From positions 1-64,000 of the forward strand of contig VIRR01000511.1 of assembly GCA_008638375.1 (NCBI GenBank): 64,000 bases of DNA, read 5' to 3'. Position numbers and translations under genes: made by a program. Below, one piece after another: positions 12,601-25,631 of the stretch. This DNA comes from Nyssa sinensis. Its lineage: Eukaryota > Streptophyta > Magnoliopsida > Cornales > Nyssaceae. The notes beneath the pieces were generated by a model that saw only the letters and a list, made by a program, of their open reading frames with translations, was not told the DNA's origin and ran no database searches. The first letter of the stretch is position 1; each line of letters begins with the position of its first letter.

Positions 12601-14218
12601 CAGCACTGTATTGGTTACTCCATTTTTTTTTAATGGCATGGGGACCATTTTCAGTTTAGCTGCTTTGTGTAATGTCTGGTTAATTTTTTCACTTGATGCC
12701 TTTTCATTAGTTACAAACACATTATGCTCTTGTAACTGCTGGCAAGTCAACGGGCAATGGTGCCTCGAAAAAAGAGAAATGTGCATGTGATAATCTGCTG
12801 TTTTTGGAATTAAAAAATTAGTCACATAAATTCCCTTTATCCCTATTTTTGGAATTCAAAAATTAGGCCACCTGCTGCCTGTTTAATATGGCTATTTTTG
12901 CACACTGACCCCAAGCTGGTCCCTGCTGTACTGCATGACTATGTTTTGGTGTAAACTTGGCTGTCTCACTATGTAGAGTACTCTGACAGTCCCTTAGACA
13001 TTGGATAATATTAACGAGGAAAAATATTGGTAATTTTGTTTTTGTAGATGTCTGTTGTCATTGCTAGATAGAAATCTGGCCTGAAGGGGGACATACAATG
13101 ATATTGTCAAGTTAAATCATTGTCAATTCTGACAAAATAATGAAAGATTTCTTTGTGAAATCGAGTCAACACTTTAGTGAGTCTTGTTATTTTATATATA
13201 TTTTTATTTCTCTTTCTGTATTCATTTGATGCCTGCTGCTAATGACCAGTTCTAGACATACACAGTTAATATAGTGTAAGTGTTAACCCTCTCTCAAAAA
13301 AGAAAAAAGAAAAAAGTAGAGTTGTCCACATCATTAGACAAACTGGGTGATGATGACATGGGAACCTCTCTTTCTAATTTGGCGATGTATTTCTGTCATG
13401 GACATTAGTTTTTTTTTTTGTCTTTTCAAGACTTCCTTAAGAAAAATATCTACATTTTTTATTTACAGGAAATAAGTAAGAAAATATTGAAAACCGAGCA
13501 CAACTTCAAGTAAATCATCGTGGTGGGTCAAAACCATTTGTGCAATACCTCCATGAGACGGTATAATATCATTTTTCTTACTTTTTGTTTAGCCTTATCC
13601 TTGAGTAGACTGTTAAGTTTAAATGAGGACTGATATCGTTATATACATTATATAGCGTATACTTTGACACAGCAGACTGTTGGCCAAATTGAACTATAGA
13701 GGATGACGCACTTTAAAGAGGGCAAGGGTTGGGTCATACCTCAGTCCCAACATTTTTATGTACGTATTTTTAATTGTAATTTTATTAATTTTATATTCAT
13801 TAATTGTAATCACTTGTTTCATATATAATTATTGCAGGATGAAATGATTAACCGTCAATCGCAGCCACCCATAGAGGGTAGTGAGGCATTGAGTGATGAG
13901 GAAATATGTAAGCAAGTGTTGGGAACGAGGTCAGGATATGTGAAAGGTCTTGGCCATGGGAAGTTAGCTCCTCCTTCATCTTCATCCAGTCAGGGTGTTC
14001 AAATTAATGAGCTTCGTCGATTGTATGAAGCCAAGAAACGACGCAACGAGACTTTGGAAGAGAAAATGGAACAAATGCAAACAGAAGTTACAATGAGCAT
14101 GCAAAGTATGGAGGAGCGTCATAGACAAATGGAGGCTACAATGGAAGAGAGACAGAAACATATGGATGAATTTCTTGCAATGTTTGCACAGCAAGATCAT
14201 GGGAACACAAACAGGTAA
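9622..14218 (+). pseudogene. Broken second CACTA gene (Transposase_24 / TnpA-like), six exons
   Basis: Exons by GT..AG and phase are 9622-9688, 9775-10019, 10978-11190, 13469-13560, 13673-13759 and 13838-14218. Plant Transposase_24 proteins are the DNA-binding partners of TNP2 at subterminal repeats. Exon 2 has a basic RRGRGRAKN stretch and the domain start; exon 3 ends SIDDWDIVCTRFEGDAFK; exon 4 carries NHRGGSKPFVQYLHE; exon 6 has CKQVLGTRSGYVKGLGHG and a long Glu/Met/Arg-rich coiled coil (EEKMEQMQTEV onward) to the TAA at 14216. Exon 4 is out of frame by one base in an A-rich stretch (about 13480-13490), and exon 5 has an in-frame TAG near 13707. The 2.3-kb intron 3 (11191-13468) holds no other gene that I can support. 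The last exon may instead splice onward at CAG|GTAATA. Confidence 0.8.
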
Positions 14219-14599
14219 TATCAAGTGTAATTATTCATTAAAGATTGAGTTAGTGTTGTATGTGTAAAGGAAGAAACTCATTAGTAGTTGGGTTGGTGGT
14301 TTCCAAAGGAAAAAATTATTATTTTTTGTTTTATGATAATGTATATATTTTGGTTCAGTTGAAGGTGAATGGATAATTAATATATATGTCAGTCAGATTA
14401 TGGGTTATGTATTTTATTCTTAGTCCTTAAAAGTTAAAGAGCATGAATATATATATATATATATGAAATTTTGCCATGAATTGAACTTTTTGTTTTTGAT
14501 AGGTGCGTGGATGACATGTACAAGAGTTATATATATACATACTTGTGTTGGATCAAGTTTTGTGCAGAATCCAACAAGATTTTTTTTACATATTTAACT

Positions 14600-15224
14600 T
14601 TATATCCGACAACAAATTTGTGTCGGAAATGAAAAAATAACTAATGAGTCAGAAATAATAAATTAATAATAAGAAAAATGTGTTTATGGCAATGGTGTAT
14701 GGTTGGAAATAAACTTTTACTGACACTTTTTGTGTTCGGAAATAATATTTTATCGACCGTGAATATGGTCGAAAATATTATTTCGAGACGTTAAAGGGAT
14801 AGTAAAAAATAAATATTTCCAACGCCTTTTGTAGTCGGAAATACTCTTTCTTCCGACTCTACATATGGTCGGTATTAGTTGAATATTTCCGACGCTTTTT
14901 GTAGTCGGAAATAATATTTATTCCGACTCTACAAATGGTCGGTATTAGTTGAATATTTCCAACGATGAATATGGTCGGTCTTATGATTATTTGCGACGCG
15001 GATAGTGGTCGGAAATAATATTTTATACCGACTGTTAATATTGTCGGTATTAGTTGAATATTTCCGACGCTAATGTTATAGCGTCGGAATTAAGAGTTTC
15101 TGACCAATTTATTACCGACCGTGTTGTTCGACGTTTTGGGTTGGTGGGTATTATTTATTTCCGACTCTAATCTTATTATTTCTGACATCTTACAATGTCG
15201 GAAATAACCTCATTTCTTGTAGTG
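14600..15224. repeat. CACTA subterminal repeats and 3' terminal inverted repeat
   Basis: About 600 bp is filled with both orientations of a GTCGGAAATA / TTCCGAC motif, often paired as TTCCGACGCTTTTTGTAGTC followed by GGAAATA, so that short hairpins can form. CACTA subterminal repeats of this kind are the binding sites of TnpA-type proteins. The series ends in the terminal ATTTCTTGTAGTG at 15212-15224. The following three bases are AAA, a possible right-hand 3-bp target duplication. Confidence 0.85.
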
Positions 15225-16575
15225 AAATTCTTCAAAGCTAAAGTCTCATCCTAGACATTTTAATATGTTAAGTCGAGGTGTATCTTTTTCTTTCTTTTTT
15301 TGGGGAGTAAGGTAAATTTAGTGATATGCTACTAACCAATTTTTATTTATAACTGTTTTACCCCTCAGTTCATTATCAATATTTTACTCCAGCGTGATTA
15401 CAAATTCGTGAGGCTATGTACGCACGTCTTCTCATTTTTTAAAAAAGATTTTAAAATTAAATAACTTTTAATATTTAATTTCATTTTTTTTATAAATTAG
15501 TTTTTTTAGAATATAAAATCAATATCTATCAAATAAAATTCATATTTCATATAAAATTAAATAAAAAAATCACAGTTTTAGACAGTGAAATTGAATCAAA
15601 CAAGATGAACACTAGCATGGAGTATATGAATAATTGTTCTGTCAAACAAGATCCAATTTAAGTTTTGATGCTTGGAAAAAAAATATTAAAACTAAATCAG
15701 CTTATTGAAGTTGAAAGTATAATGATGTGTTGCAGTTATAGATGAACAACGATATAAAGTAAAATGAGATATTTAAGTAAAGAGTCAAATGAGATATTTA
15801 ATTATTCTAGTTTGAGATTTAATTGATATAAAATAATCTAGAAAAATAAGACAATTTGTTTATGATTTAATAGTAGTCAAATGATATATTTAAGTAAAGA
15901 GTCAAATGAGGCATTTATAATTTGTTTGAAATTAGACTGAATTGATATTGATTTGATTCAAACTATGAAATAACATTATGTGAGTGCCTCGTAGGAAAAT
16001 CTTTCTTTATGGAAATTTACCCAAATTACATGAAAATCATCTACGGATCCTCTAACAAATAGCCCTTAACGTGCATGGATAAAGAAGAGTCATTAGCTCA
16101 TTTTAGGCAATTAAATGAGCAAATCAGTTACAACCTAAAGAAACTTGATACAAGCAAATGGGACTTAGAAAAGAAATGAAGAGTAAATCGCTTTGGTTCT
16201 AAATACAATTTAAGTCTCAAAGTTGGCTTACAATTCGATAATGAAAAATACAAGGAAATTGATCTTGCAATTACAACTAGAAATAAAAATCATAGGTTCG
16301 AGGGTTAAGGTATGAAACGGAAAGGTGTAGGCACCGATCTTTCCCAATCTAAAAGACTTGGCCTCGGTGTCCAAATACAAGGCTATTTTATGAAAGAAGA
16401 AATGAAAGAAGAAATGGATTGAACAATAGACAAAATGTTAAGCTAAATAACAAAGCAAATGAAAATAAGGTAAATGGGATAATGGGGAAAAGGTTTTGGA
16501 TTCGGGCTCGAAGGCTTCCTACTTATCTACATAAAGTATGGATCAGAGCTAGTTGTCCTTTTTCAACCACTTTTA
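15225..16575. other. AT-rich spacer with a short direct repeat
   Basis: No gene seen. A roughly 39-bp direct repeat, core atttaagtaaagagtcaaat, occurs at about 15762-15800 and again at 15878-15917. The stretch lies between the CACTA 3' end and the LTR stack. Confidence 0.6.
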
Positions 16576-16764
16576 TCAACTGTCACGCCTCGGATCCTAC
16601 CCTTTTTGAAATTGGAAGCGCGAATGGTCAGAAGGCCTTTTGAACAGAATTTAATGATTGTATGATATTTTTTTAACCATTTCCTTCACTTCCGCATGCT
16701 CGTAGTGCTTACCATCTGTGGTAAACCATAAGTGGTCAATTGATTCACCTATTATTGATGTCAG

Positions 16765-16976
16765 AATTTAATGTTTGTACACAACTTAATAGGTGTACTA
16801 GTTCCCTTCTCTTTATTAGTGGCAGTTTTGATGGAGTGGAAGACTCTCTCTAAATATTGTATTAACAGTAAGGGGTATTTATACAATAGTGTCATGATAG
16901 AGATAGAATACCTATACAGCTGTGTATTTCTAAGATACAATACTTCGTAGAATAGAATTCTATTTCCTATCAAGTT
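16765..16976 (-). mobile_element. Possible copia-type LTR fragment
   Basis: Read on the - strand, this stretch looks like the promoter part of a small plant copia LTR, with a TATAAATACCCC box near 16876 and a following TTAGAGAGAGTCTTCCAC stretch. Neither clear ends nor coding sequence are present, so the call rests on appearance alone. Confidence 0.3.
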
Positions 16977-18891
16977 TGTCATGCCTCGGACCTTAACAAC
17001 CCGAGGGTGATCCTGTAATTCAATGTCAAGCTAAATAAACAATTTTCTGGACATTCCAAACCACTTTGTGATAAACATATTCTCACTTGAGTTTTCATAA
17101 ATAAATGTTCATTTACAAACCATCCATATAGCTCAACAAGGCTTACATACATAAATCTCAAAAGTGTATTCATCCCGTGATTACTATTTCTAAATCAAAA
17201 GAATACGAGTCTTATTAAGGCTTTCAAGCCTTCACATCAACATATAAGGATCATAGGGTCTTTTACATTCTCAAAAAAATAACAAAAGATCAAAGTAGAG
17301 TTGCGAATTTAGTTACATCCAAAATAAACCAAAAGGTCCAAATGAGGGGTCCTTCTAATCCATGTCATCAAGACGTCAGCTTCTTGCCATTACCCACATT
17401 TGGTAGGGGTCGAAACAACAACCCTAATAGAGATTCTAACATAGGAAAAGTTAAGGCGATGCAAGGTGTAGGCATGTGAGATGTAAAGTGTCAACGCAAG
17501 TGTCCAACTAACATTTATACATGTCAATAGGTAACTCCAACAATACAATCGTCAACCCAAACACAAGAATAATATAACAATAAATAGATGGAATGATCAT
17601 CATATAATTATAATGTAAATACATGCAAAATAATTTACCATTCAAACTTCACGTTATTACATTCACTCAAATTTAATCACTTCGTCAAACCACCTAATGA
17701 CCCCCGAAAAAGCCTAGTACTTCACGAGCTAGTAACCCAATGACTATGTACTTCCACCCGTGCGGGGTTACGATTTACAATTGAAGGGAGACACAATCCC
17801 CATCACAAAATATTACCGGTCTCTAATGCGGCCTCACAACATGCCACTCTTTCTAGTCCCTCAACTTGTTATAAGGAGTAATTATCCACATTCTCATTCC
17901 CATTTCCATTTTCATAGTTCACCATTCATCAATGTTTTCCACCTCATTTACAAACATGACCAAGGTTCATATCATTTCATTATTCATCACAAGAACACAA
18001 CAATTACTACATAACTTTATAGCCTTCAACAATTTAATTATTTAACTCAAGCATGGAAAAATTTAAGTATACACATAGCATTCAACAATTTATTATAGAT
18101 AATTACGTGGAAAACATATGCATTATGTGTGTATGGAATTTGTAAAGCAATATTACCAAATCAATGAAATTTACCATGCATCCCTAAACACCTAACCTTC
18201 AACCTAGGTTAAAATCCATACCTCAAGTCTTGAGAGATATGGATCGTGTTGTAGAGAAAGAGATTTCAAGATCTTGGCTTCAGTCCTTGCCCACAAATCC
18301 TAAGAAAGATTTTACAACGCTTATTTTAATTAACCAAGCTAGACCTATAAGAAAATACAATAAATTTGAAAAGTAAAAGAAAGCCCTAAAACTTACCCAT
18401 TCTTCTTGGAGAAATTCTTGAAAACCCTTGATTTCAATCGGTGAGATTCTTCTTGGTGATGAATCTTTGTACTATAACGTGTTTACAAGGCTTAGAGATC
18501 CATGAATACTCAATAAATACTCAACCCTAACTTTTCTCTTGTTTAGAGAGAGTTTAGAGAAGAAAAATGAATGATTTTTGTGCACAAAATACTTTTCAGC
18601 CCGCAACTTAAAGTGTTCTGTTGCATGCTTGTTTGAATGAGAAAAGTCCTCATTCGAACAAGTATCGAACGAAGAGTTTCTAGAGCTCGTTCGAACTAAC
18701 ACCCCCTTCGTTCGAACGAAGACTAGAAGACTCCAAGTTTTTCCTCAGGATGTTTATCACTAAGTGTTCTTAACCTAATTCCACTCTCCATGTACATTCA
18801 CCCAAGCTAATCTACCTTCACTTCTATGTTTGTAGTCACTTTATTCATGCCAAGATTAACATTATTCATTTATTTATTTTTCAATTTTACA
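16977..18891. mobile_element. Probable LTR insertion (about 1.9 kb)
   Basis: A TGTCATGCCTCGGACC head begins at 16977, and a TTTTACA tail ends near 18891. The 5-bp flanks are AAGTT and AAGAG, which agree at only three of five bases, so the right end is uncertain. If this stretch and the 16765-16976 fragment are set aside, the distance from the outer LTR head to its GGGGTGAGCT landmark becomes similar to that in the second LTR copy (about 546 bp), which supports an insertion here. There is no coding sequence. Confidence 0.35.
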
Positions 18892-20368
18892 AAGAGTTAC
18901 ACAACTCCCAGTTAACATCTTGAATAACTATGGTTGTTTATCTTGCTTATTTGTATTCTATGTTTGTGGTAACATTGTCACTAGTATCGGACCGTTGGGT
19001 TGCTTTCCCTATGTCGATCTTATCAGACTAACTATTTGCTTTTTGGACCACCAATGTTTCTTTCCCTCTCGAGTTGTATTAAGCGTACTTTATCTTATAT
19101 CTTTCCATATCTTGTAATACCTAACATGTTGGGGGAATGGGGTGAGCTAAACAAAGCCCAATGAACAAAGACAACTTCAGTCATGAGTTTTCATAGTAAA
19201 ACAAAATAGATATATTGTGGAAAGGCAATAGAACAATTATAACTTTTGAAAACATAACACGTTATAATATATTCGAAAAGTTTGGAAACATGTACTTTAT
19301 GAACTTACTTTCTACTTTAATTATAACTTGCATATTAGAATCATAACGTACTTAAAAAAAATTTTGAACAGAGTTGCATCTCATGAATCAAAATCATAAC
19401 ATCATATAAGATCTTATCACGCTCATTAATATGAATGGAACTTAACAAAAAAAATCATAACAGAATGGAAGCATGCTGAATAGAAGATCAAAAGATGGCA
19501 TAGAATATAACATAGAAGAAACATACTAATCGGAAGGTCAACAAATAACCTAGTCACATATTGTGACAGTAAAAGTATCACATCCCAAATCCTGCCCTCT
19601 ACAGAATACAGGGTACAACCAACCAAAAATGCCTTCAGAATGGAATTGAATGGGTTATATGAGGTTTTTTATTACGGAAGCGTCATTTATAAAACTTTAA
19701 AATAATAAATGAATACAACTACATCTAATCAGAGAATATCCCAATTCCCTTACAGTAACACTCTAATAATTTACTCATTAATCCCTTGACAAAATACAAG
19801 TGATCATTGTGTGCTTACAACCTAACTCTACAGTTGTACCCTTGCCCCATTTTTTTCGTTAGTAGCAATAACCTTTCTTATCATCTCTTGGATCAACATT
19901 CCGGACAACCGTTGTTACTGATACTGGTAGGCTTTGAGACTATTGATCTCGCCTCCCTGAATTTAACATCGGCAGCATCAATTCGTACTTTTCACTAGCA
20001 TCATATCTGTAGTACCATTTCTTAATTTTCCACCGTTAGGCTTCATTTTCTTTTGAGCTTTTTTAAGCTTTACTCTATCTTTATCTTTTCTAATCCTCCA
20101 AAACTTGAGAGATTAAGGAAGAACGGGGTGAGCTACACTACTAAACTTAATGTGTAAGTCTAGCCTCTGTCACGAGTTTTCATAATAAATCATTCATGTA
20201 CATCATTGGTAGTAGAGAGAATAACATAACTTTTGAAAGCATTAGTGACTTTATAACATATTTGAAAAGCTTGAAAACACATGCTTTCCATTTCAAATAT
20301 AACTTATATATCATAATCATAGCATATCGAAAAAGTTTAAAACATACTTTTAAATAGAGTTTGCATTT

Positions 20369-23300
20369 CATGTTGTCACATCCCAAACTCCACCCTATGC
20401 GGATTAGAAATAATGACTGGCCAGTTAGGTACTTTGCCAATATAGTAGCTCTTTTGTAGCATATTGATAATGTGTCCAACCAAAAGCCTTTTGACTGATA
20501 CATAAAATTCATGCATTCATAACTATATGTAGCAATGAAAATAAAACATGAAAGATCATAAAGTAAATTCTGATTCATTACATCACATTGATATTCAAAT
20601 ATTACAGTGTGTAAAAAAATTTCTTGGCATTTTTAATACAAAACCAAAAGCCAAGATCTCCTTCAAAATGATAGTAATCTATGGTTTGTATTTTTACGCT
20701 AACCTATATGGGCTATCACTTGAAAAATACAGGATAAAACCCTGTAAGATTTATGAAAAGCTCGTGAGTAATTCAAGTCCCTAGTCATGGGTTTCGAGAA
20801 ACCCTTTTTTATAAACTTTCATAATCTTTTCAAAAGCCTTCATAAACTTTCATAACTTTCACGACTTTCATGGATAACAATAGAAAGAACCGTACTGAAA
20901 GCTAATGTTATTCTTAAAACATATTCATATAACAAAAAGTTATAAGATATGCTACGAAATCAAGAAAGAGTTCATGCCAGTCTAGTTTTGCAAGATAAAT
21001 CATAATATCATAAAATTTGTAACTATAAAAGTGATTGAGAAGTAATACTTGTCAAACGTCTTCATAGCGATTGTCCTTGGGGGCCTTAATTTTCATCGTG
21101 GTGATCATATTATAATTTAGAACTCAGGGCTTACATGCCCTACCAAAGTCAGACTCACAATCGAGTCCTCGCTATATATGACTTATCTAAAATTTGCACT
21201 CTTTTCCCTGGCAGGGACCAGTAAGGCAAGTAAAACTAAAAAATGCTTGCAAAAATTTTATTGAGCTATCCATGGTATAAAATATTTAAAGATGTGTTAC
21301 TTAAAAGCATGTAATTCAAATATTTGTCACATTATTATGAAAATTGTCATAGAGCTAAAACATTTAACGTAGTAGTTTGAAAATGTCAAAGTTGTAAAAA
21401 AATAGCATTTCATGAAAAATGTCTCAATTTCAAGGTTCATGATTACTCACCTTAGCTTAATTCTTAGCTATTAATCCTTTCCTTGGTTGCTTCTTGGGTC
21501 CTCGAGTCCTATAGAAGTCATTAACACACATTAAGTACTACTTTAAGGGTATATTTCTTAAGAACCTATATTTTACGAGCCTCATTTGGTTAAACAGACT
21601 CTACCACTAGGTCCATAATAGTTATAAATGCTTAAGTATGAAGCTTCGTAATTTTTTGTGTTCGTTTGACTACTTAACTAAAGTTGCAAAATTGCACTAA
21701 ACGTGCCTACCAATCTTCGTTTATATATTTAAAAAATTCGTTTATTGAAATGGACACTGCCATTGGGTCCAAACGCTGAAAAACCTTATGGCTTTTGTGT
21801 GTTTAGGAGTAATAATTATGCTAAATATAGTTTTTAGGAACATAGATGTCTTTTTGCATTTGTTTAAGAGGAAAATTGTCATTTTGACAACTTTAGGGGT
21901 ACTTTTGTAATTTATCAAAAATTCAGGAATTTAGTGTTATTTTCATAAGTTACTATTTTAAAATAATCATTTTTCTAATTTAAGAGAGTATTTTTGAATT
22001 AATTCTTGTATTAATTGGGCCCTAATATAGTTTAATTAAATTATTTGGGACTAAAATATAATTTGAGAAAGTTAAATATTATTTTCCTATTTTCGAGGGA
22101 TATTTTTGAATTATCAAGAATTCATTTTGGGCTTTAGTACAATTTTTCAAAAATTAAATCACCCCTCCTGGTATTAATTTACCCATTGTTTTGGAATTAA
22201 CTTTTAGGAACCACATTGATTTGGAATTAAGAGTTCACTTAATTGGAATTAGTTTCCAATCAATCACTAATTGGGAAGTAACTTATCCTTTATTTCAAGA
22301 TTAATCATTCTTACGTTATCAAATTTGAAATAAGGATAATCCTATTCCCTTTAATCGATTTCTTATACTTGCAACTAGAGCTGTCAATGGAGCGTATCGC
22401 GACCCGATCCAATCCAAGATCCGATCCGCTAAGTCTGGATACGGTTTTAGAAATAATGATCCGTGATCCGATTTGATCAGAATCTGATTATCCCAAATAT
22501 AAATAGACCAGATATAATATAGGCTGATCCGATCCGTTTACAATTTAATCCGATCCGTTTATATATATAATATATAATAAAATTACTATTATATATATAT
22601 AATTAATAAGGACCATTGATCTAGGTCTATCCAATGGTTATAAAAGCTTTATATAAAAGATCAACTCTTGATTGAATGGATGGAGCCAAAGTGATGAAAA
22701 TTTGTAATAGGAAAATGTTATTGTGGACTTTGGTTCTGTAATAATTTGAATAATGAGTTTGTAATATATATATTTAATCATGTAATAGTTTGAATATTGT
22801 GGACTTCTTGATTTCAGTCTTATGTAAGGATCTGTTATGTTTTAATATTTTGGACATGGTAGTTTTTTATTATATTTTAATTTTCAAATAACTAGTTATA
22901 ATATTTTTATGATTGATTTATTATTTAATTATGGTTGGTTAGTGGATTTTTTTATTTTTAATAATTATTTAAATAGCAAATTTTAGTTTAATACAGATTT
23001 ATAGCCATGTAAAGTATTATAATTTTAAACGAATCGAACTAGATTAACGGATCGGAGATCCGGTTATTAATAAATTCGGATACGGATCAACATTCGATTG
23101 ATCCGTCCGATAAACGGATTGGATCGGATCAAATTTTATATTAAACGGATCGTATTCAGATCACCTCTGATCCAATCTGAATCTGATCTGTTAACAACCC
23201 TACTTGCAACCAACCAGCCGCTTTCAGCTTCGTGTTAGCAAAACGACATCGTCTCACTTATTCTCTTAACCAAACCTAGCATCAAAACAACGTTATAGTA

Positions 23301-24727
23301 GTTGGGCTTAGATCTGTTTTGTTCTTGGGCCAACCCAGACTCGTTATTGACTCGACCCAAGGCCCGACATTATTTATCGTCTCCCTCACTCGATTGCCAT
23401 TGTTCACGCCAAAACCCTAGATTTTTTCTTTCTATTTCATTCAATTCTAACCCTCTTTTTGATTTGTTTTTTTTTTTTTATCTCATTTGTTTCTTAAGTC
23501 TTTAACTTAAGTTTTCTCATTGGCTTCAAAGCATAAAACCTACTGTAGAGTTTGAGTTGGAGTTCGATAATGTTGTTGTAACTCCTACTATTTCAAGCTC
23601 ATTCTTCAACTATTTTGTGTGTGGTTTGTTGCTATGTGATCCTTAGATCATAGGTTTTCATTCCCTACCCTTGGAATTGAGCTTAGTGCTCAATTCCTTT
23701 AAGTTCTATTTTTGACCCCTCTCGGTTTATGGTCGAATCTCTTAGGTATGTGGGCTATTTAGCCCAATTCTTCTAGTTTTGTAAACCTTACAACATGTAG
23801 ATCCTACTACAATCAATAAAAATTAGTTTTGTTCCTTTTGATTTCTTACCCAGTTTTCTAAGGTCTGTTAATGGTTTATTTGGTCTAGTTCTTATAGTTC
23901 GGGGTCTCCCTGACCCTTGAACCTTGTGTGATCCTCTTAAAACCATAAGGAAATTGAAATAACAAGGAGATGTGAGAAATTTACATTTGAGCAGCTTGAG
24001 TTCGACTTCTCCTCTCTCTAGCATTTTTATCTAATTACAGCTTTTCCTATTTGCTTACATGCCCATCTTCTCTCTTTCTTGTGATGGACCTCAGTTTTCC
24101 AAGGTTCTGATCCCTTTCCCTTTCTCGATTTTTCTCATTCTCTCTCTTTCTCCATTTCTCTTTCTCTTTTAATTTCTACATACAGTTTTTTTGAGCGACT
24201 GCAGGTGACCACATGTGGCCACCGCCCTACAAGCCCTCGCTCTCCTTCACCACTAAAAAAGAGGTTTCTACCTCTTGTCATTTTCCTCTCCAATCTCACA
24301 CACAGTGTGTGTAGGTATATATATATATATATTTATCTTTATATATTTCTATCCCATATATTCCATGTATATACACGTACGTATATTTATATATTAGGGC
24401 ATTATATACATGTCTTGTATTTATGCCCATCGTGCCTACGATGTGATAGTTACGTTCTTGAATATACCTTTGGTAACCCATTAAGTCGGGGTATTATACT
24501 TTAATGTATATTTTTCCATCTTAGATTAGTGATGTATTCAGTTTCTTAATCTCATTAACCTAAGTTAGGTTAGGTTGCTCATGGTTAGGTTAAATTCTAA
24601 CCCTAGTCCATGTCATGTCATGTCATTGTATAGTGTCCAAAGAATTTTCAAAAGCCCCTTTATTGGTATAGTTTTCAATACATTACCCTAAATTGCCCAA
24701 TTCACTAGGTATGGGTGTTACACATGT
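20369..24727. mobile_element. Solo LTR (4349 bp) with 5-bp target duplication CATGT
   Basis: The LTR starts TGTCACATCCCAAACTCC at 20374 and ends ATGGGTGTTACA at 24722. CATGT flanks both sides (20369-20373 and 24723-24727). It interrupts an older LTR copy, whose sequence continues across the gap. It belongs to the same broad kind as the 5458 LTR (TGTCAC..CA ends, about 4 kb, no internal genes) but is not a near-identical copy. An 827-bp hAT-like element is inserted inside it at 22376-23202, so its net LTR length is about 3.5 kb. Confidence 0.85.
22368..23210. mobile_element. Non-autonomous hAT-like element (827 bp) with 8-bp target duplication CTTGCAAC
   Basis: The element spans 22376-23202 and is flanked by perfect 8-bp repeats CTTGCAAC (22368-22375, 23203-23210); 8 bp is the hAT superfamily size. 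The ends TAGAGCTGTCAA and TTGTTAACAACCCTA form short imperfect inverted repeats. Both subterminal regions are crowded with GGATCGGATC / GATCCGATCCG motifs, as in a plant hAT-like family whose ends describe a GATCCGACCCG-type repeat. The middle is AT-rich with no transposase, so it needs enzyme from elsewhere. Confidence 0.8.
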
Positions 24728-25631
24728 ACTAGAATCGTAGCTTTATCATTACATACTTTGAGAATCTTAAACATCCTTTGAGCATAGCAAACATATCGTA
24801 TTCATGATTTTACATATCATATCATAAAATTACATACATGTTAGTACAAATAAGACATCATAATATTATAAAAGAACCCGCATCGACTCGGATTCTGAAC
24901 AAGGCCAACAGATGACCTATCCGCATATAATGACAATAAAAGAGATCTCTGACCAGTAATGTGTGTGCGTGGTTATGTATATGCATATATTTGTGTATGT
25001 ATATAGAACACACTCTCCTTATTTCTTGTTTTTATATCAAAAGGATTGCACCCATGATAGTTTTTATAAACACGGCTGGAGAAGGTTTAGCTTGGTCCCT
25101 AAGTTGAGCACCTCATGGTATTATATCAACCATGTATACTCTCTCTCACTTTAGCAGCTTCACATGGCAGACAAGTATATAGTCTTTTGATTATCTAATA
25201 GGGTAGCTAAAGTCTTTATGGGTTACTTGTAGGGCCATGTGTGTATATGCATTCATGCGTACATATACACCCATATATATTACATGTATATATATCATGC
25301 ATACATAACATATCTTACATATATATTCACACATTCACATATATACATATCTTATGCATGCATGCATATTATATCCACACCTTTACTTATTATATATATT
25401 TCTTGTGTGTGTATATGTGTGAACTAATATTAGTTAAGCAATTCCAAATTTAGTTAGTATGGTACTTTTTTCTATTTTTTTCTATTTTCTAGTTATCATA
25501 TTTATGTATTTTTGTAGGTAGACATTTATTTATTAATGTCAACTATGTGCACATTTAATTGTGTCATTTTTATTTATTATTTTTTTATATTTTATAACTT
25601 TATTTTCTTGAATTTAGGATGTTACATCAAC

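Larger units (their letters stand above)
1..15224 (+). mobile_element. CACTA (En/Spm) DNA transposon, 5' end outside the window
   Basis: The right terminus ends in ATTTCTTGTAGTG, the inverted form of the CACTACAAGAAAT end typical of plant CACTA elements. It is preceded by about 600 bp of GTCGGAA/TTCCGAC subterminal repeats. Inside, in the usual order on the + strand, lie a TNP2-type transposase (1-2339) and a Transposase_24/TnpA-like gene (9622-14218). Both are broken, so the element is not autonomous now. The left terminus is not in the window. The two genes are about 7 kb apart because a solo LTR (5458-9431), a simple-sequence field and a foreign gene fragment lie between them. The 3-bp target duplication cannot be tested without the left end. 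Treating 1-15224 as one element is inference from gene order and strand; two neighbouring CACTA fragments are possible. Confidence 0.75.
16576..25631. mobile_element. Outer layer of a nested LTR stack, flanked by TCAAC
   Basis: An LTR head TGTCACGCCTCGGATCC starts at 16581 after TCAAC (16576-16580). An LTR tail AGGATGTTACA ends at 25626 before TCAAC (25627-25631). A second head, TATCACATCCCAAATCC, starts at 19576. The block around 19131-19575 is a diverged copy of the block 20115-20373 plus 24728-24945: both hold GGGGTGAGCT and the same order of landmarks. The simplest reading is one very old element whose two LTRs now lie next to each other after loss of the internal region. The alternative is one LTR inserted in another, with the inner boundary worn away. 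No coding sequence is left. Insertions at 20374-24722 and probably 16977-18891 enlarge the block. Confidence 0.6.

Noticed and set aside
12175..12825. Open frame of 216 codons on the minus strand
   Set aside because: It lies in the large third intron of the CACTA gene, shows no domain or compositional sign of a protein, and has no splice or promoter context. AT-rich spacers of this size can give one such frame by chance.
14600..15224. Regular short repeats resembling a CRISPR-like array
   Set aside because: The repeats are in both orientations, vary in spacing and end in a CACTA terminus; this is eukaryotic DNA with no associated genes.
24205..24504. 99-codon plus-strand frame and 61-codon minus-strand frame
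   Set aside because: They result from a TA-rich microsatellite inside the solo LTR and are Tyr/Ile repeats.
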